NCBI GenBank assembly: GCA_002794735.1
Contig: NBAZ01000008.1
Span: 744,001-808,000, forward strand
Source of the DNA: Pyrrhoderma lamaoense
Taxonomy: Eukaryota; Basidiomycota; Agaricomycetes; Hymenochaetales; Hymenochaetaceae
Direction of reading: 5' to 3'
Length of the DNA: 64,000 bases
Shown here: positions 40,470-53,600 of the stretch, piece after piece
Numbering within the stretch: position 1 is the stretch's first letter
Layout: each line of letters opens with the position of its first letter
Program-made: the position numbers and the translations under genes
Notes under the pieces: model-generated
What the model was told of the DNA's origin: nothing
Database searches by the model: none
The model's input: only the letters and a program-made list of their open reading frames with translations

Positions 40470-41942
40470 TTATCCCCGATTCATCGTGTTACCCGCACCG
40501 CGAGGATTAGCATCAGTAAACCGTGCCCAACGCTCATCCTCAAGCCTCTTCTCTTCAGCCTTCGCCTCTCCCTCAAGCGTTCCATCCATTTCACTATCAA
40601 TGGCAAGCTGTTCCTTTCTTGTTGGCGCGGAGGCAGATTGAGGTCTTCATGATCATACGAATATGGTTTAGTTGGTAGTGAATAATTCTGGTTGCTCGTG
40701 AAAGCTTACCCTCCACCACTTATGATATTTCCTCGACGGCGCTCTTCTTCAAGGAATTCGTCAATGCTCATAGTCGGCAAGCGGTGATCGGACCGGAAGA
40801 CCTGTCCTTGTAAACGAGCACGCTCGGCTGCCCCAGACGGAAGTATCGTGAAGGGTCGTAAAGGCTAAAAGATATGGACAAATACTACTGAATAAATTAT
40901 CACTTGTGTTAACAAGAAGTCTTACACGGCCACTGGAGTCGAGTAAAGGACCATGTGGATCCGGAGCCGGGGCATCAACTCTCCAACTAGAATCTTCTTT
41001 ATCCTTCTGTACGTTATCACTAGAAGGCTCTTCCGCGGGGGCATTCGCAAGAAGCTCCAACTCCTGGGAGATACTCTCGAGGTGAATGCAAGTCTGAGCC
41101 CATTGAAGTCGAAGGAGAAGTAAAACAGTTTCTCGAGATGCGTCTTCATCCTCTTCTTCATTGTTATCCGCTGAAGCTGGGAGTAGTGATTCTACGAGAT
41201 CATAGTTGTTTGACATATCCACCTCTGGCTTTCCCTGTCTTGTGCGAATAGACTAATGGTATATATCAGTATATATACCGGCCGCTGCTTCCGAGTGGCT
41301 GATTGAAAGCATACCGATATCCTGTTTTTTATCTCTTTCTCCTTTTTGTACTGAGCAATTTTGATTTCCCTACGTTTCGCTGGATCAGTAATACTTGAAC
41401 TCTTTTGTTCATAGAGTTTTTTTTCATCCTCAGGGATAATTGAGTAAGATTCAAGTAGTTGGAAAAATGCCCTGAGTTGAACCTTATACGACATATAAAC
41501 CTTTGATTTTATGACAGAAAGAAAGTGCCATGCATACATGTGCTCTCCTCAACCTTATAAGTCTTTCTTCTCGTTTCGTCGTTCTGGCATTCAACTCTAC
41601 TTCAGCGAGTATATAAGGTAGAGTTAGATACAGCAAGTCCCTTGTCGACAACTCGTCAAGCGATTCGTTTGGACTAAAGAGATGTAGCGACTGCACTCGA
41701 GCGGACAGCGCATACAAGTCTTTCAAGACCGAATTTACGATCTCCTGAGATATAGATAAGGACGTAGTAGGATGAAAAGCAATGAGAATATGAGATTATG
41801 AGTGTTAAGACTAGGAGACATCAGAGGCAGGGTAGCCGACCTGTGTGCTGTCCTCGATTGTTGGGAGGGAGGATGCCTTTGAAGCAGCCTTGAGAGCGCG
41901 AGAATAAAGCGCATTTAGTGATAGTGATCCTTCGTCCGTCAT
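40470..41942 (-). CDS. TAP42: TAP42/IGBP1, PP2A-associated regulator
   Basis: Alpha4-type protein binding catalytic subunits of PP2A-like phosphatases, downstream of TOR. Visible: SLNALYSRALKAASKASSLP, TRDLLYLTLPYILAEVELN, REERLIRLRRAHVC, DPAKRREIKIAQYKKEKEI (family signature), then the acidic region and the conserved end PFTILPSGAAERARLQGQVF, LPTMSIDEFLEEERRRGN and ERWARFTDANPRGAGNTMNRG. About five introns, roughly 390 aa, normal for the family. ATG 41942 (MTDEGSL) is chosen because a stop lies in frame shortly upstream. Head-to-head with MTHFR. Confidence 0.9.
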
Positions 41943-42198
41943 AGGTTCGAAGAAAATTATCGTTTGATTCTGTGCTTTCAGATTTGATTGTTATGGTATG
42001 AGGTGAGGATGAATAGTAGAGTTGGACGGAGGAGAAGACCGAGGCATGACGCATATAGTCAGAATATAGTCACGGATCCCCATGAATTGGGTAAATCGTT
42101 ACCCGGAAGTGCTACTTACATCTTCATTGACTACTAAAACTACCACCGCACACGGGAACGCATTTCAAGCCCGTTCCACGTCTTAGAAAAACAAGCCG
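41943..42198. promoter_or_regulatory. Bidirectional promoter TAP42 / MTHFR
   Basis: A 256-bp head-to-head spacer. No strong motif recognised. Confidence 0.3.
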
Positions 42199-44651
42199 AT
42201 GAAGCTCTCAGAAAAAATTGCGGCGTATGACTCGCCTCATCCATTCTTTACCCTCGAATTCTTCCCTCCAAGGACAGACCAGGTATGCTCAAGCCTGACT
42301 TAAAATCTGCTTATACTACCTCACGGGCTAATATGTATATCGATCAGGGGTTTGCTAACCTCCTCACACGTATATCGCGCTTGTCTACTCTGGATCCCAT
42401 AGCACTCAGTGTTACTTGGGGCGCAGGAGGCTCAACAAAAGAAAGGAGTCTAGACCTTGCAGAGATCACTCAGAACGAATACGGAGTAGACACAATATTA
42501 CATCTTACTTGTACAAATATGGAGCAGGGTTTAATTGATGATGTATTACGAGTAAGTATAATTATCATCTAGTCCCTTAGACAGGCGAGTTGTAACTATG
42601 GTGTTTTATAGAGAGCTAAAGAGCAGGGCATACAGAACATTCTAGCTCTCCGAGGAGGTCAGTTCTCCATCACTTTACTGTGAATCAACCCCATTGATCC
42701 TGATAACATCGATGAATCGATAGACCCCCCGAGAGGAGAGGAATACTGGATACCTATCGACCCTCGATTCTCTCATGCTATCGACTTGGTAAGATATATC
42801 AAATCCTCTCCAGAATTTTCAGACAGTTTCTGCGTCGGAGTTGCAGGTGAAATATACGTATTATACTCTTTAGTTTCTGCTAGATACTAATCACAGGTTA
42901 TAGCATACCCGGATGGCCATGCCGATTCTGATGTTGACGAAGATACGGAACTCGAACACCTCAAAGCAAAAGTTGAAGCAGGAGCTGAATATATCATAAC
43001 CCAGCTATTTTACGATGTAGAAGGTTTTTTAACTTGGTTAAAGAAAGTCAGAGCAAAAGGCAAGTTTTACCCAGAAGCTCGGTGTTTAATTTCAATTTTC
43101 TCAACTCTAAAAATAGGTATAACTGCTCCGATAATACCTGGTATCATGCCCCTGCAAAGCTATGCGTCCTTCCAGAGATTGACTAGATTATGTGGGACAA
43201 GGATTCCAACGCAACTGTTGAATGATCTTGAACCATTCAAGGTATACACATATTCATATTACTTACTCGAGATCCGAAAAAGCTCATCCAGTTAACAAGA
43301 ATGATGACCAAAAAGTGAAGGACTTCGGAGTGACACTAGCGACGGATATCATTAGGAGACTAACTACCGAGGGAGACATAAAGGGCGTGCATTTCTGCAC
43401 TTTAAACTTAGAGCGTAGTGTCAGGAAAGTTCTCGAGAACTTACAGTGGACGGGAAGCTCTTTTGAAACAGCTAATAGACTAATTATCGTAAGGCTTCAA
43501 TAAGTACTTATGCGAATCTTATCATTTATCGGTTCTGCATAGGATCCACAAGATGTACTAGCTCATGACAAAGGAAAACTCACCATTAACCCTTCGGACG
43601 CTGCTCAAACTGCCACAGACAAACTTGCTACCAAGCCATTACCTGATATTCAAGAACCAGGAAAGGGAGAAGTCAATAATGCATCAACTTGGGACGAGTT
43701 CCCTAACGGTCGTTTCGGAGATTACAAAAGTCCTGCATTCGGGCTTCAAACTGATCCATGGAGTTCAGGAATAGGAAACAGCCTCGCTATATCTGTACGA
43801 ATCGTCTTATTGCGTCTAATCTTCCATACTGCTATATATAGGACGGAGTAGCTGATTTGAATCTTATACTTCCTTAGCGCACAGAGGCTATTTCAAGATG
43901 GGGGAATCCACAAAACGCTTCTGACCTCACCGACCTCTTCCTCGCGTACCTCCATTCAAAAATCACATCCACTCCCTTTTCACCCACTCCCCTCTCACCG
44001 GAATCACTACTCATATTACCACATCTTGAGAAACTCACTCAAAGAGGTTGGTGGACCGTATTCTCACAGCCTGCTGTCGATGGAATAGACTCTGCGGATG
44101 AGGTATTTGGTTGGGGTCCCTTAGGTGGATATGTCTTCCAAAAGGATTCGTTGAATTTTTCGCAGAAGAAGGAGATGTTGAGATGCTAGAAAAAAAGATT
44201 CGGTGCAAAGGGAGGGGATGGGTAGATTTCTTTGCTGCAAATGAGGAGGTAAGTTAATGCCTCCCTGTGCATTTGGTATCTACAATTTGATAATTATATT
44301 TTTAAGGGCGAACTTCGAACAAATGTACCAGAAGGTGGAAGGAACGCCGTCACCTGGGGTGTTTTCCCTGGGCAAGAGATAGCACAATCCACTATTATTG
44401 AAAGGGATTCGTTCCTTTCATGGAAGGCAAGTCTCCCTTAAAATCATTCTATCTTACACTTTGAAATAAAAAAACCTCGGATCCAGGACGAAGCTTTCTC
44501 TATCTGGGAGCAATGGTCATTATTTTACGCACCTGGATCAGTGGAACGAACGTTTTTGGAGTCAATAAGGAAAGACAGATGGCTTGTCAGTATCGTCCAC
44601 CATGATTATAAAAATCCCTCGAAACTCTGGAGTTTCATACTAGACGATTAG
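42199..44651 (+). CDS. MET13: Methylenetetrahydrofolate reductase
   Basis: Flavoprotein reducing 5,10-methylene-THF to 5-methyl-THF for methionine synthesis. N-terminal TIM barrel: MKLSEKIAAYDSPHPFFTLE, FFPPRTDQ, DPIALSVTWGAGGSTKERSL, LHLTCTNM, NILALRGDPPRGEEYW, AYPDGHADSD, AEYIITQLFYDVE, PIIPGIMPLQSYASFQRLT, GVHFCTLNLERSV. C-terminal regulatory domain: WDEFPNGRFGDYKSPAFG, GWWTVFSQPAVDGIDS, FGWGPLGGYVFQK, NAVTWGVFPGQEI, SIWEQWSLFYAPGS. About nine introns and roughly 640 aa, the usual two-domain eukaryotic length. One shortage at 44144-44145 (QKG into FVEFFAEEGDVEML). It could correspond to yeast MET12 rather than MET13. Confidence 0.94.
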
Positions 44652-44855
44652 ACTTTATTAGAGACGGATCGAGAGTTTATTTTTTGCTAACATACTTGGT
44701 ACTTCCTTCTTTCTTTCTTATATGGCATATGATATATATATCAGGTTATTTATACATGTTATATGTAAAAATTCAAGTGATTATAGTGCAAGTCTAGTAC
44801 TGGGTTAGGCTTTTTAGTATGACATGTAAGCTCACAAAAAACGAATAAGCTCACA
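44652..44855. other. Convergent spacer MTHFR / APC15-like
   Basis: About 200 bp, A/T-rich, includes a tatatata stretch. Nothing else seen. Confidence 0.4.
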
Positions 44856-45679
44856 TCATGAAAAACTTTCATCGTCCAGATCTCCTTCAGCATCTGCATC
44901 ATCAGTATCAACATCCTCTTCCACATCATATGTCACGTTCCCCATCGTGTTCTCCGTCGTTGTAGTCATGATACTGTTATCATTAGGGAGGGTACTGAGT
45001 TCATCATCCAGATCCTCCATATCCGCGTCAAGGTCACGCTCTTCCTCCTCTTCACCTTCACCTTCAACATCCTCACTTTCACCTTCGGCATCACCACTCG
45101 CGTTACCTTCGTTGGTGATGGACATTTGGTCCCCTTCTCCTGAGTGTACTGAGCCCGATTCTTCTGATTCGGAGTCTGCCTACGTACAGATGGAGAAGAT
45201 GTATATAATGATGGTAGAGATCGTGATTTATCAAGAAAACATTGATGTAAAGACTACACGGGAAACCTTACGTCGTTCTTCTCTTCTTGTCTTGTTAACA
45301 GTCGACCAATGATTCTTAGATGTGAGAAACCACGTCCTCGTACTTGATCTTTCCACTGCTCAGAAGGAAGAAAGTAGGATACTCATTAGTTATCACTTAT
45401 CAACTCTCAATCGTGAGCAAAGACATAATCCCCCGTCCCATCCTCAAACCACAGACAAATAATAAACCGACATTAAGACAAAGGACTTACCAGATTCTCA
45501 ACTTCCTGTTCTTCGTCAGAAAGTTCCTCGAATTCAATGCGCAGGTCTCTTCGCGAATTCAAACCAGCTCCAGCAATAGGCCGGGGAGGTAAAGGAGTTG
45601 GGTACGGCGTAGGTAAGGATGGAAGTAAAAGAGGTAGTGCTGGAGGCCTCGGTATTAAAGTTGGTGTTACTGTTGACAT
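44856..45679 (-). CDS. Putative APC15/Mnd2-like anaphase-promoting complex subunit
   Basis: Small acidic protein. MSTVTPTLIPRPPALP start (ATG 45679), a Pro/Leu-rich stretch, EELSDEEQEVENL, then WKDQVRGRGFSHLRIIGRLL after an intron and a very acidic Glu/Asp/Ser tail ending DLDDESFS. The order (Pro-rich start, a helix of the type QxxWxxxIxxxxxxLxPIG, acidic tail) resembles APC15, which promotes turnover of the mitotic checkpoint complex on the APC/C. Similarity is short, and other small acidic nuclear proteins could look the same. About two introns. Confidence 0.45.
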
Positions 45680-46088
45680 CGTTCCGTGTTCCAAGTATTT
45701 CGTGTTTCATAAAAGCTATAAGTGGGACGTTGGGTGCTCAGAGTATATCACTACATTTAAATCACATTCCAAGTGGCTGCATGCAAAGGCTGTCAGTGTC
45801 ACATCCAAACACGACTTGTCACACGCATTCGTATTTAAATCGTTGTTTGTATTCACTAAATTTATTGTAGTACAGATCCCAGCAATCATGTTATGATCAA
45901 AATAAAGAGGACAGGACAGCCATAAGAAAGTGTACATTAAAATGTGAGATGTGTGGGAGAATGTATCGCAGCTGAATTAATGAAACATATTTCGACCAGA
46001 TAGTGCTCGGCGTGAGAGAGATAGAACAGTATAGATACATTGAAAGTAAAGAAAAATAAAAATGTGGGTAAATTGATAAATTACTCCT
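45680..46088. promoter_or_regulatory. Spacer between APC15-like and CENP-C genes
   Basis: About 410 bp: upstream region of the APC15-like gene and 3' region of CENP-C, both on the minus strand. Plus-strand open frames here (45537-45896, 45619-45870) mostly overlap the upstream gene antisense and have no support. Confidence 0.35.
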
Positions 46089-48165
46089 CTACCTGGATTT
46101 AGCCCGATCTGCCATCGATTTTTTACCCGTAGCCACACTGTTACTCCGTGATACCGTCTTTTTCTTTGGAGGAGGCTCCTTTTTTACGGTTGAATTATCA
46201 ACACTACGACTTCTTCTGATAGCTGATCCGTTCGTAGTGCCGTTAGCATGCGGTAAACCTGGCGATACATCATCTTCGTGGTAGACCTTTCTTGCTTGGG
46301 CAAAAAACAATCTTGCAGGTCGTTGTGAGATATTTTCCATGTAATAATTATTACCTCTTGGAATCAGAAACATTGCACCTGAAGCAAGTACTAGGCTTGT
46401 CCTGTGGACTCTGAGATTGATGGCACCTTCAATGATATAAAACATCTGTAAAATATAGGTTTAGGTGAGCCATTCTTAAACATTTTTTCACCGATATAAC
46501 TAACGTAGGAGTTATCGTTGGACGATTTACTGGGTTTCTTTCCTCCGACAGGAAGCTCCATCTGTCCACCAGCCATGAAATCGCTTTCAGAAAATAATTT
46601 GTGAAAGAGGAAATCTCCCGTCATAGTTGGTTTTAGATCAACCATTTTCGCGGTACACGCCAACCCTATGGCAAAGAATGTTATAAGTGCTCGTCTTCAC
46701 TAGAAAAGAATCAGGACCTTAACTTACTCCTAGACACTTCAACCCCAGTGGCATAGTCTATTACAACGCCGCTAGGTTCCGTCGCATCGTCCCAGCCTTC
46801 CTCCGGATTAAAGACAATTACATTCTTTTCTTCTGTGCCATCTACGGCACGACTTCGGCTGCGAGCCCTGCTTGTAGTCCTCTTTTTCTTGGAAGCGAAA
46901 TTCTCGCTCTCCTTTGGAACACGGATAATATCCTTAATAACAGGAACCATCGACGTTCCTGAGTCTCGACGACCATAAACAACTTTCTCGCATCTCCACC
47001 ATTCAAGTGGCTTATACCGAGTACGTGTACCTCGTCGAACTCCATCAACAAGTTCGTGGGAGTCTAAGGAGATTATAGTGTATAATTCAGCACGGCACTA
47101 TCTCATCAAAGATGATGTTTACCTGACAATGGTGCTTCTACTTGCACCTTTTTTCGTTTGGCTGGTTTCTTTTTCTCTTTCGGCGGAGGCGGTTCCTCTC
47201 GAGAACGTTTTTGATTTAGGCTATAAATCTCCTCGGGCTCATCCTCCATTTGCGGGATATCCTCGATCTCATCTAATCCTCGTGCTATGTCATCCTCCAC
47301 TCCATCGTCCTCCATTCTCACATCTTTTATAGATCTTGACTCTTTCTGTTTGCCCTTATCCTTTCTCCGGGAGGAGACGACAATCGCGGATCGTCAATGG
47401 GGGGAGACCCTCATCATCTCGGTCCATCTCTGTAAAACTCACTTTAGCGGCAGTAGGGGAAGGGGTCCCTGTCTCTGGAGGCGGATCATAGTCATAGCCT
47501 GTGAAATCCATACTGTCGCCATAGTCATTAAAGGGTTCATTATCACTTTCATCCAGGTCACCCCTTTCATCATCAAGACTTGAGGGGATTATAGAATGTG
47601 AAAGAGCGGAGTTCCGTCGTGGAGTTGTAAAACCATACGATGACCCACTTGCTCGAAAGTGTGAGGTAGAGGCCCGGGGGGACGGTATTCGATCAAAGTC
47701 AAAGTAGGATCGGTCACCAGGGCGTATGGTAGAACTAGTTCTATTTGCACTAGATGGTACAGATGGGCGTGGAGCAGCCGACAAGTAAGAGACAGGATCA
47801 TTCCTACGAAGTGGAGAAGCGGCTTAGAGACATAGCATCAACAGTTGTAGTTATAACATTATTCATCCTGTGAACATACTTTCTTCTATGTCCATGGACA
47901 TCACCCCATTCTCATCATCTGTATCTTCACCTTCATCTGGGGTTATAAAACGCTTTCGGATGTTTGTACGGAATTCTGAGGGTATGAACCCATCAGCCTG
48001 ACCAAGCACTTCACCAAAGGACTCGAAGCCGTCTGAACGGCGATCTACTTCACGGACATTAAGACCTGTCTTCTTTCCTTGAGTGAAATCATCTCCACGG
48101 TAAGGTCGATGTGCCTTTAGTGGTTTCCTAGACAGATCGACACTGCTCCTTCGTGGTTTTGACAT
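46089..48165 (-). CDS. MIF2: CENP-C / Mif2 inner-kinetochore protein
   Basis: Binds the CENP-A nucleosome and recruits the kinetochore. N-terminal basic block MSKPRRSSVDLSRKPLKAHR, a Ser/Pro-rich and acidic linker, a Lys-rich patch (PPKEKKKPAKRKKVQ), the CENP-C motif GVRRGTRTRYKPLEWWRCEK followed by VVYGRRDSG (about 46960-47040), and the C-terminal cupin dimerisation domain (YVFYIIEGAINLRVHRTSLV, GAMFLIPRGNNYYMENISQ, ARLFFAQARKV). About five introns, roughly 590 aa. Two apparent shortages in the linker: the G run 47399-47404 and 47369-47371. Head-to-head with the SNW gene across 200 bp. Confidence 0.92.
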
Positions 48166-48367
48166 CGTCGTAAGCAACGACGGCGGTGGCTACGGCGATG
48201 AGCGCGTGCTAGCTAGTGTTGTATTGTTTTGAAATGACCGAACCACGAGACTAATGAACATAACAATCGCGTCTCAGACGTGACAATTGTGATGTGACTA
48301 CACGTGACTACACTCTCATCTCCGGTCACACAGCAATGACAGACTCTTTATTCATCGTTCATCACAA
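48166..48367. promoter_or_regulatory. Bidirectional promoter CENP-C / SNW
   Basis: Compact 202-bp spacer. Contains CACGTGAC (CACGTG at 48301-48306) and several gacgtgac/gatgtgac half-site variants just before it. Confidence 0.45.
48301..48306. promoter_or_regulatory. E-box CACGTG (CENP-C/SNW spacer)
   Basis: CACGTGAC about 60 bp upstream of the SNW start codon and 135 bp upstream of the CENP-C start. Same heptamer as in two other spacers of this window. Confidence 0.3.
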
Positions 48368-50291
48368 TGGCGACGCTCGCTTCCCTCCTTCCTAAACCTG
48401 TCCATGCCCCAGTAGAAGATGAAGAAGAAATCGTCCATGTTCCAGCTGCGCAGCCTTCCATGGTCGTCGTAACTCGACAAGCCGTCCCTCCGTATGGGAA
48501 ACGTAGAGGATGGAAGCCTACGTCTCAGTCTGACTACGGTGCGTGATTCCTTCATTTTTCATGATATATGCATTAAATTACTGCGCAGGAGATGGAGGTG
48601 CATACCCTGAATGTCATGTAGCTCAATATCCCTTGGAGATGGGAAGGAAAAAAGCTTCGTCCGGAAATACTTTGGCCTTACAAGTTGATAGTGAAGGAAA
48701 TGTTCGTTATGATGCTATTGCTCACCAAGGTCAACGTGAAGGGAAAATCGTACAGTCTCAGTTCAAGGACCTTGTTCCATTGGCCCACAGGAAGGATCTT
48801 GATGAGACAGCCCGATCCATGGAGCGGCCTTCTGAAGACGATGTTCTTGCAACTACTGAGAAAACCCGACAGGCTCTTGAGAAGCTTGTGACAGGGAAAA
48901 TCAAGTCTGCCACTCCTAAAAATGTGCCCGATGCACAAGGAAAAACCTCTTTTATTCGTTACACACCTGGGCAACAAAATGGTTCAAATGGTTTGAAACA
49001 ACGTATCATCAAGATGTCCGAGGTTGCTGAGGATCCTTTGGAACCGCCCCGATTCAAGCATAAGAAAATTCCTCGTGGGCCTCCTAGTCCTCCTCCAGTG
49101 GTATTACGCAGTCCTCCAAGGAAGGCAACCGCTCAGGAACAAAAGGAGTGGATGATACCGCCCTGTATTTCAAACTGGAAGAACAACAAAGGTTTCACTA
49201 TTCCTCTCGATAAGCGATTGGCAGCAGATGGCCGGGGACTCCAAGATGTTAGTTTTTTCCCTTTCTAATATCCAAAGCAGTCCTCAACTTTCTAATCCTA
49301 ATATCATCATAGGTACACATCAATGACAACTTTGCTAAATTCTCAGAGGCCCTTTTTGTTGCCGACCGACATGCCCGGGAAGAAGTTCGACAGCGCGCCC
49401 TTATGCAGCAGAAGCTGGCTCAAAAAGAGAAGGAAGCAAAGGAAGAACATTTGCGATCATTAGCACAGCGTGCGCGCGAGGAACGGTCCGGAATACCTAC
49501 TCGGCCAACCGCAGCTTCCACAACTGCAATGAAAGCTGGCTTAGCTGGATACGGTAGTGATAGCGAATCCGATACAGGGTCAGATGCGGGGTCAGAGAAG
49601 AGAGATTCTGGAAGTGAAGAGGATGAGGAATCCGCTCGGGTCCGTGACGAGATGCGTGCTCAAAAACGACGTGAACGAGAGCGAGAAATGAGGATGAGCA
49701 ATATGGGTACCGAGATGCGTGCCAAAATGCTTGCACGACAACAAAATCGGGATATCTCAGAGAAAGTTGCCCTTGGTCTTGCGAAGCCAACTATGTCGAA
49801 GGAGTCAATGCTTGATTCTCGACTATTCAATCAGGAAAGTTTATCTTCAGGGTTTGCGGATGACGATGCGTATAACCTATACGACCGGCCTCTGTTCCAT
49901 GGTTCAACGGCAGCCGCAGCGATTTACAAAGCACGTGGTAACATCACCGAGGGTAACGAAGATTCATTCGGGGTGGTACTGAGGAAGGTATTGGGAAAGC
50001 TCTTGATAACGATAGATTTGGATTGGGAAATGCCCGAATTGGATTTGAGGGTGCTAATGAACAAGAAGTACGAGATGGACCTGTTCAATTTGAAAAAGAC
50101 ACAACAGACGTGTTTGGTGTTGATGAATTTTTGGACGAAGCAAAGAGTGGTAAGAAACGAGGTTTGGATACTTTGGCGTGAGTTATTTTCAAAGTTCTAG
50201 TTGATACGCAAAGCACGATACTGACTCTATTATTGGCAGCGGTGGGGCGCGAAAGCGACAACAACTTGATCGAGCTAACGACCGAGAGTGA
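48368..50291 (+). CDS. PRP45: SNW-domain splicing factor (SKIP/Prp45)
   Basis: Spliceosomal protein of the activated (B-act/C) spliceosome, also a transcription coregulator in animals. MATLASLLPKPVHAP start, VPPYGKRRGWKP, YPECHVAQYPLEMGRKK, then the SNW core: SFIRYTPGQQ, QRIIKMSEVAEDPLEPPRFK, KKIPRGPPSPPP, WMIPPCISNWKNNKGFTIPL and LDKRLAADGRGLQDVHIND (the SNWKN hallmark). Coiled region, acidic GSDSESDTGSD patch, MSKESMLDSRLFNQ and the end RGLDTLA...KRQQLDRAND. About three introns, roughly 580 aa. One shortage at 49970-49973 (DSFG into GGTEEGIGKALDNDRFG). Confidence 0.96.
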
Positions 50292-50691
50292 TGACCTTGC
50301 CTATTTCTATATTTTTCTTCAGACTTATTCTGTCCTTCTTTTTTTGCACCTGCTATACGATTTTTTGTAGAGTAATTTGTACTATTGCATGTCTATATTC
50401 ATACATATCATCAACGTATCATCAATCATCTTTTTATTGATACAGACAGTCATATCTGGTGCAAAGCTGTAACTAATATCCGGAGTCTGTGACTGCTAAG
50501 CGATGGATTGATATCGTCACGGTCTCCCACCTGTTTTTTTCGGTAACACATACATCTATAATAGCTCAGAGTGACCACTACAAACAACAACATTCTCAAC
50601 CGCTAACCAGCCTCTCCCTCTTTTCCTTTTCTCCTCTTCCTCTACCACTCACTTTTGTATTACTATTCGGTGACGCTACAAGTCGTCAACA
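50292..50691. promoter_or_regulatory. Upstream region of unknown Ser/Pro-rich gene
   Basis: About 400 bp between two + strand genes. Pyrimidine-rich block from about 50595 to 50650, typical of basidiomycete core promoters. No gene seen. Confidence 0.4.
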
Positions 50692-53600
50692 ATGTTCGTC
50701 TTCTCATCTCGACTTCTGTAGGATTGAATCATAGTGTATACTGACAACTCGATTCATATTGCAAAGGTCCCGAGTAGCAGGCAACGGCTCGCCCGGGAAT
50801 TTGAAGGATCGAATTGCAGCGCTCCAGCAGCGTGCAGCGTCGAATAATCCTTCTGCAGGTACTCCGGCACCCATCAGTATCCCCACCTCGAGCAGCAGCA
50901 GTCTCGTGTCTTCACCTAGCGCCAGCTCAAATACAGGAAATGCCTTACGCGACCGCATAGCAAAGTTCGAGAAGAAGGGTGGTGTGCCCGTTCCTCGCGG
51001 GTCGTTTGGTCTTGGTGCTCCCCACCGCAGCAGGTCCCAACCCGTGAGGGTGATTCAGCACGTAAAAAGGGTGAGCTATACGGGAATCGCATCGCCAGTG
51101 TGCAAAAACAAGTCACGGGTAATTCAGAGAACTCTACGGCGAGCTCACCACCCACCTCTATCCGTAGACAGTATACGGGTGGTGTAGCCCTGGGACTTGG
51201 ACGCCCGAGAAACAGTATAGACGAGGCTAACGCGGATTTACCGCAACGCAAGCGGTGTATATCAACTTCCGGGCTCAGTGCAGGAAAGCCGGGCGCTGGC
51301 GTCAATACGGTTTGCCCTGTTGATATAACAGATACTACTGCGTTTGACGAAGATATAAGAGGGTCTGGTACATCTTTTCCTGCTGTTAGACTATTTACTT
51401 CGGATCACAGCAACGATGGTGCGCAAACATTGTCTGCACCGCGCATTACACGTAGTGTGTCAGCCTCTCCTGCGATGGAATCTACTACATGTACTTCCGA
51501 CGAGTCATCTATCATTATATCATCACCTAGTCCAGTGCTTGGTGATGATAGTACTAAAATAGTTTCACAGGAAAATACCCAGTCAAGATCAAATTTTAAG
51601 GATGATTCCGAAAAGCCGCAGCGTGATGATCAAACCGGAGACGATCATAAAAAGCTTTCATCCGCTCCTTCCCAGAAAATCCGAATTAAAAATGACAATA
51701 TTGTAGAAGTTGAAGCTAAAGATAGTCCTGTAGTCAAGGTCGAAGCACCTGAAGACAACGTGGCCATTCCGGAAGAAGTAGAGGAGGATCCGGCGAAAAC
51801 TCCTGTAGTCTCTACATTCTCCGCGACTTCTGGGGCTCCACCAAAGGGAACGGATGTGCCCTGCAAGGATACTACAACGTCTCCAACAGTGAAATCTCAA
51901 GACTTGACAACAGAAAACGAAAGTATATGTTCGGACCCGTCTTCCATTTCTACTCCATCGTCATCACCCTTACACGCTTCGCTGGAAATTAGCGAGCGTG
52001 CATACCACGAGACTCAGAAATACGTGGTTGTACCATCCGGATCTGCTGATACGACGATTGCGAATGTGTTAGAACAACATAATGCTACTATGAGTATTGC
52101 AGAAACTTCTGAAAAGAAGGATGATCATCCGTTGTCATCAGCACAAGACGAAGGACGGGCGTCTACTGATACAATCAATGGGTCAAATCAAAAGGCTTCC
52201 GAGCCGAAGAAACCACTCCTAGCCTCGCCAGCAACTATTTCTATACCTTCACGGAGGCGAGATCCCCCTTCTCCACTATCTTTATCACCAGATAAACAAG
52301 ATCAATACTCTGAGCCTTCTCTGGATCTTAAAATTGTCCCGAAATCGTTCCATGCTGTTGTACATGGTAAGCCACAAGTCTCATTTCCGTCCACAACAGC
52401 TAGCGTACAGCTTCCTCGAGCCGCACCTCCGTCTCAGGTTGTTATCATGCGTGAAGGGACCAAAGAAGAAGCACGTGTAGAACCTACAACTCCGGGATCT
52501 CCTGAGTTGTCATCACTCGTGGCCCAAGCTATGTTCCTTGAACAACAGCTTGGGGAAGATATTCCTTCCCCGACAAAATCTACTATGCCTACAAAGCAAT
52601 CTCCTAGTAAAGCATCTCCAGTGAAACCCGAGCCACTCAAAGCGGCAGCGACGGCCGTTGTCGATGAACTACGAGCACCTCCTTCGCGCCAGAGTAGTGG
52701 CTGGTCATCCGAAAATGCATCATCTGTTGATTCTGCTCCGGTCCTTACACCCCCTTCTCCAACGTTTGACCTAGGATCAGCATTTGATCCCCGAGACCTA
52801 GGGTTGAACTTGGGGCTTGAGAGCCCTGATGACAGTCGACGTTCAATGAGCTCTGTGTTGAGTTCCCCGGGTCGCTCATCTGTGCGTAAGAAGGTAATAA
52901 GTATGTCGAGGAACAGCATACGTAGACTTGCTCGTCGCTCAAGTTCCACACTTGCACTTCCTGGTAAGTATATCTTCCTAATTTCTTCTAGTCACATTGT
53001 CTGGCTATTGAATAAGACTACCACTAGAAAACTGAACTGATTGCGTGGTTTCTACGATTGTATAGATGATGCTTCCGAACTAGCTTACATGAATGATTCT
53101 TCCTCCACTAAATCTCCACGTTCGCCCTCCCCCACCAGAAGCCTTGCACCCTCACTACCCACCCTAAACCTTCCATCTGGACCTACTTTCAAGACATCCC
53201 CAGGTGTGCGACCCTTGTCTCTTGTCACTGCGTCCTCAACTTCAGCGTCCACGAGTCCCCTTGACTATGAGTTCTTTGACTCCTTCCCAGCTGTTCCTAA
53301 CACTGCACCGAATGCAGGCAATGATTACGATCGTGGTCTAGGTCTTAAGTTAAATTCTTACGGATTCGAGAAGGAAGATATCATTCTTGAAGAACCTTCA
53401 AGTCCCTTGCCACCTACACCTCCATCTAAGTCACCTATTGCTAAGGAGTATGACTCAGCAGTAAAAGCTTCGACAGTAGGGTCAAATTATGCTTCTCCCC
53501 GCCAAGATCTCACTCCTTGCCTCAACATGATGTCCCACCTCCACGATACGAGCAACAGCTACCACCGCCTCCGCCGAGTCCAAGGAGTAAGAAAATGTCT

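Noticed and set aside
52434..52949. Minus-strand open frame of 171 codons
   Set aside because: Antisense shadow of the Ser/Pro-rich + gene; its Ser/Arg/Gly-rich translation mirrors the codon bias of the other strand.
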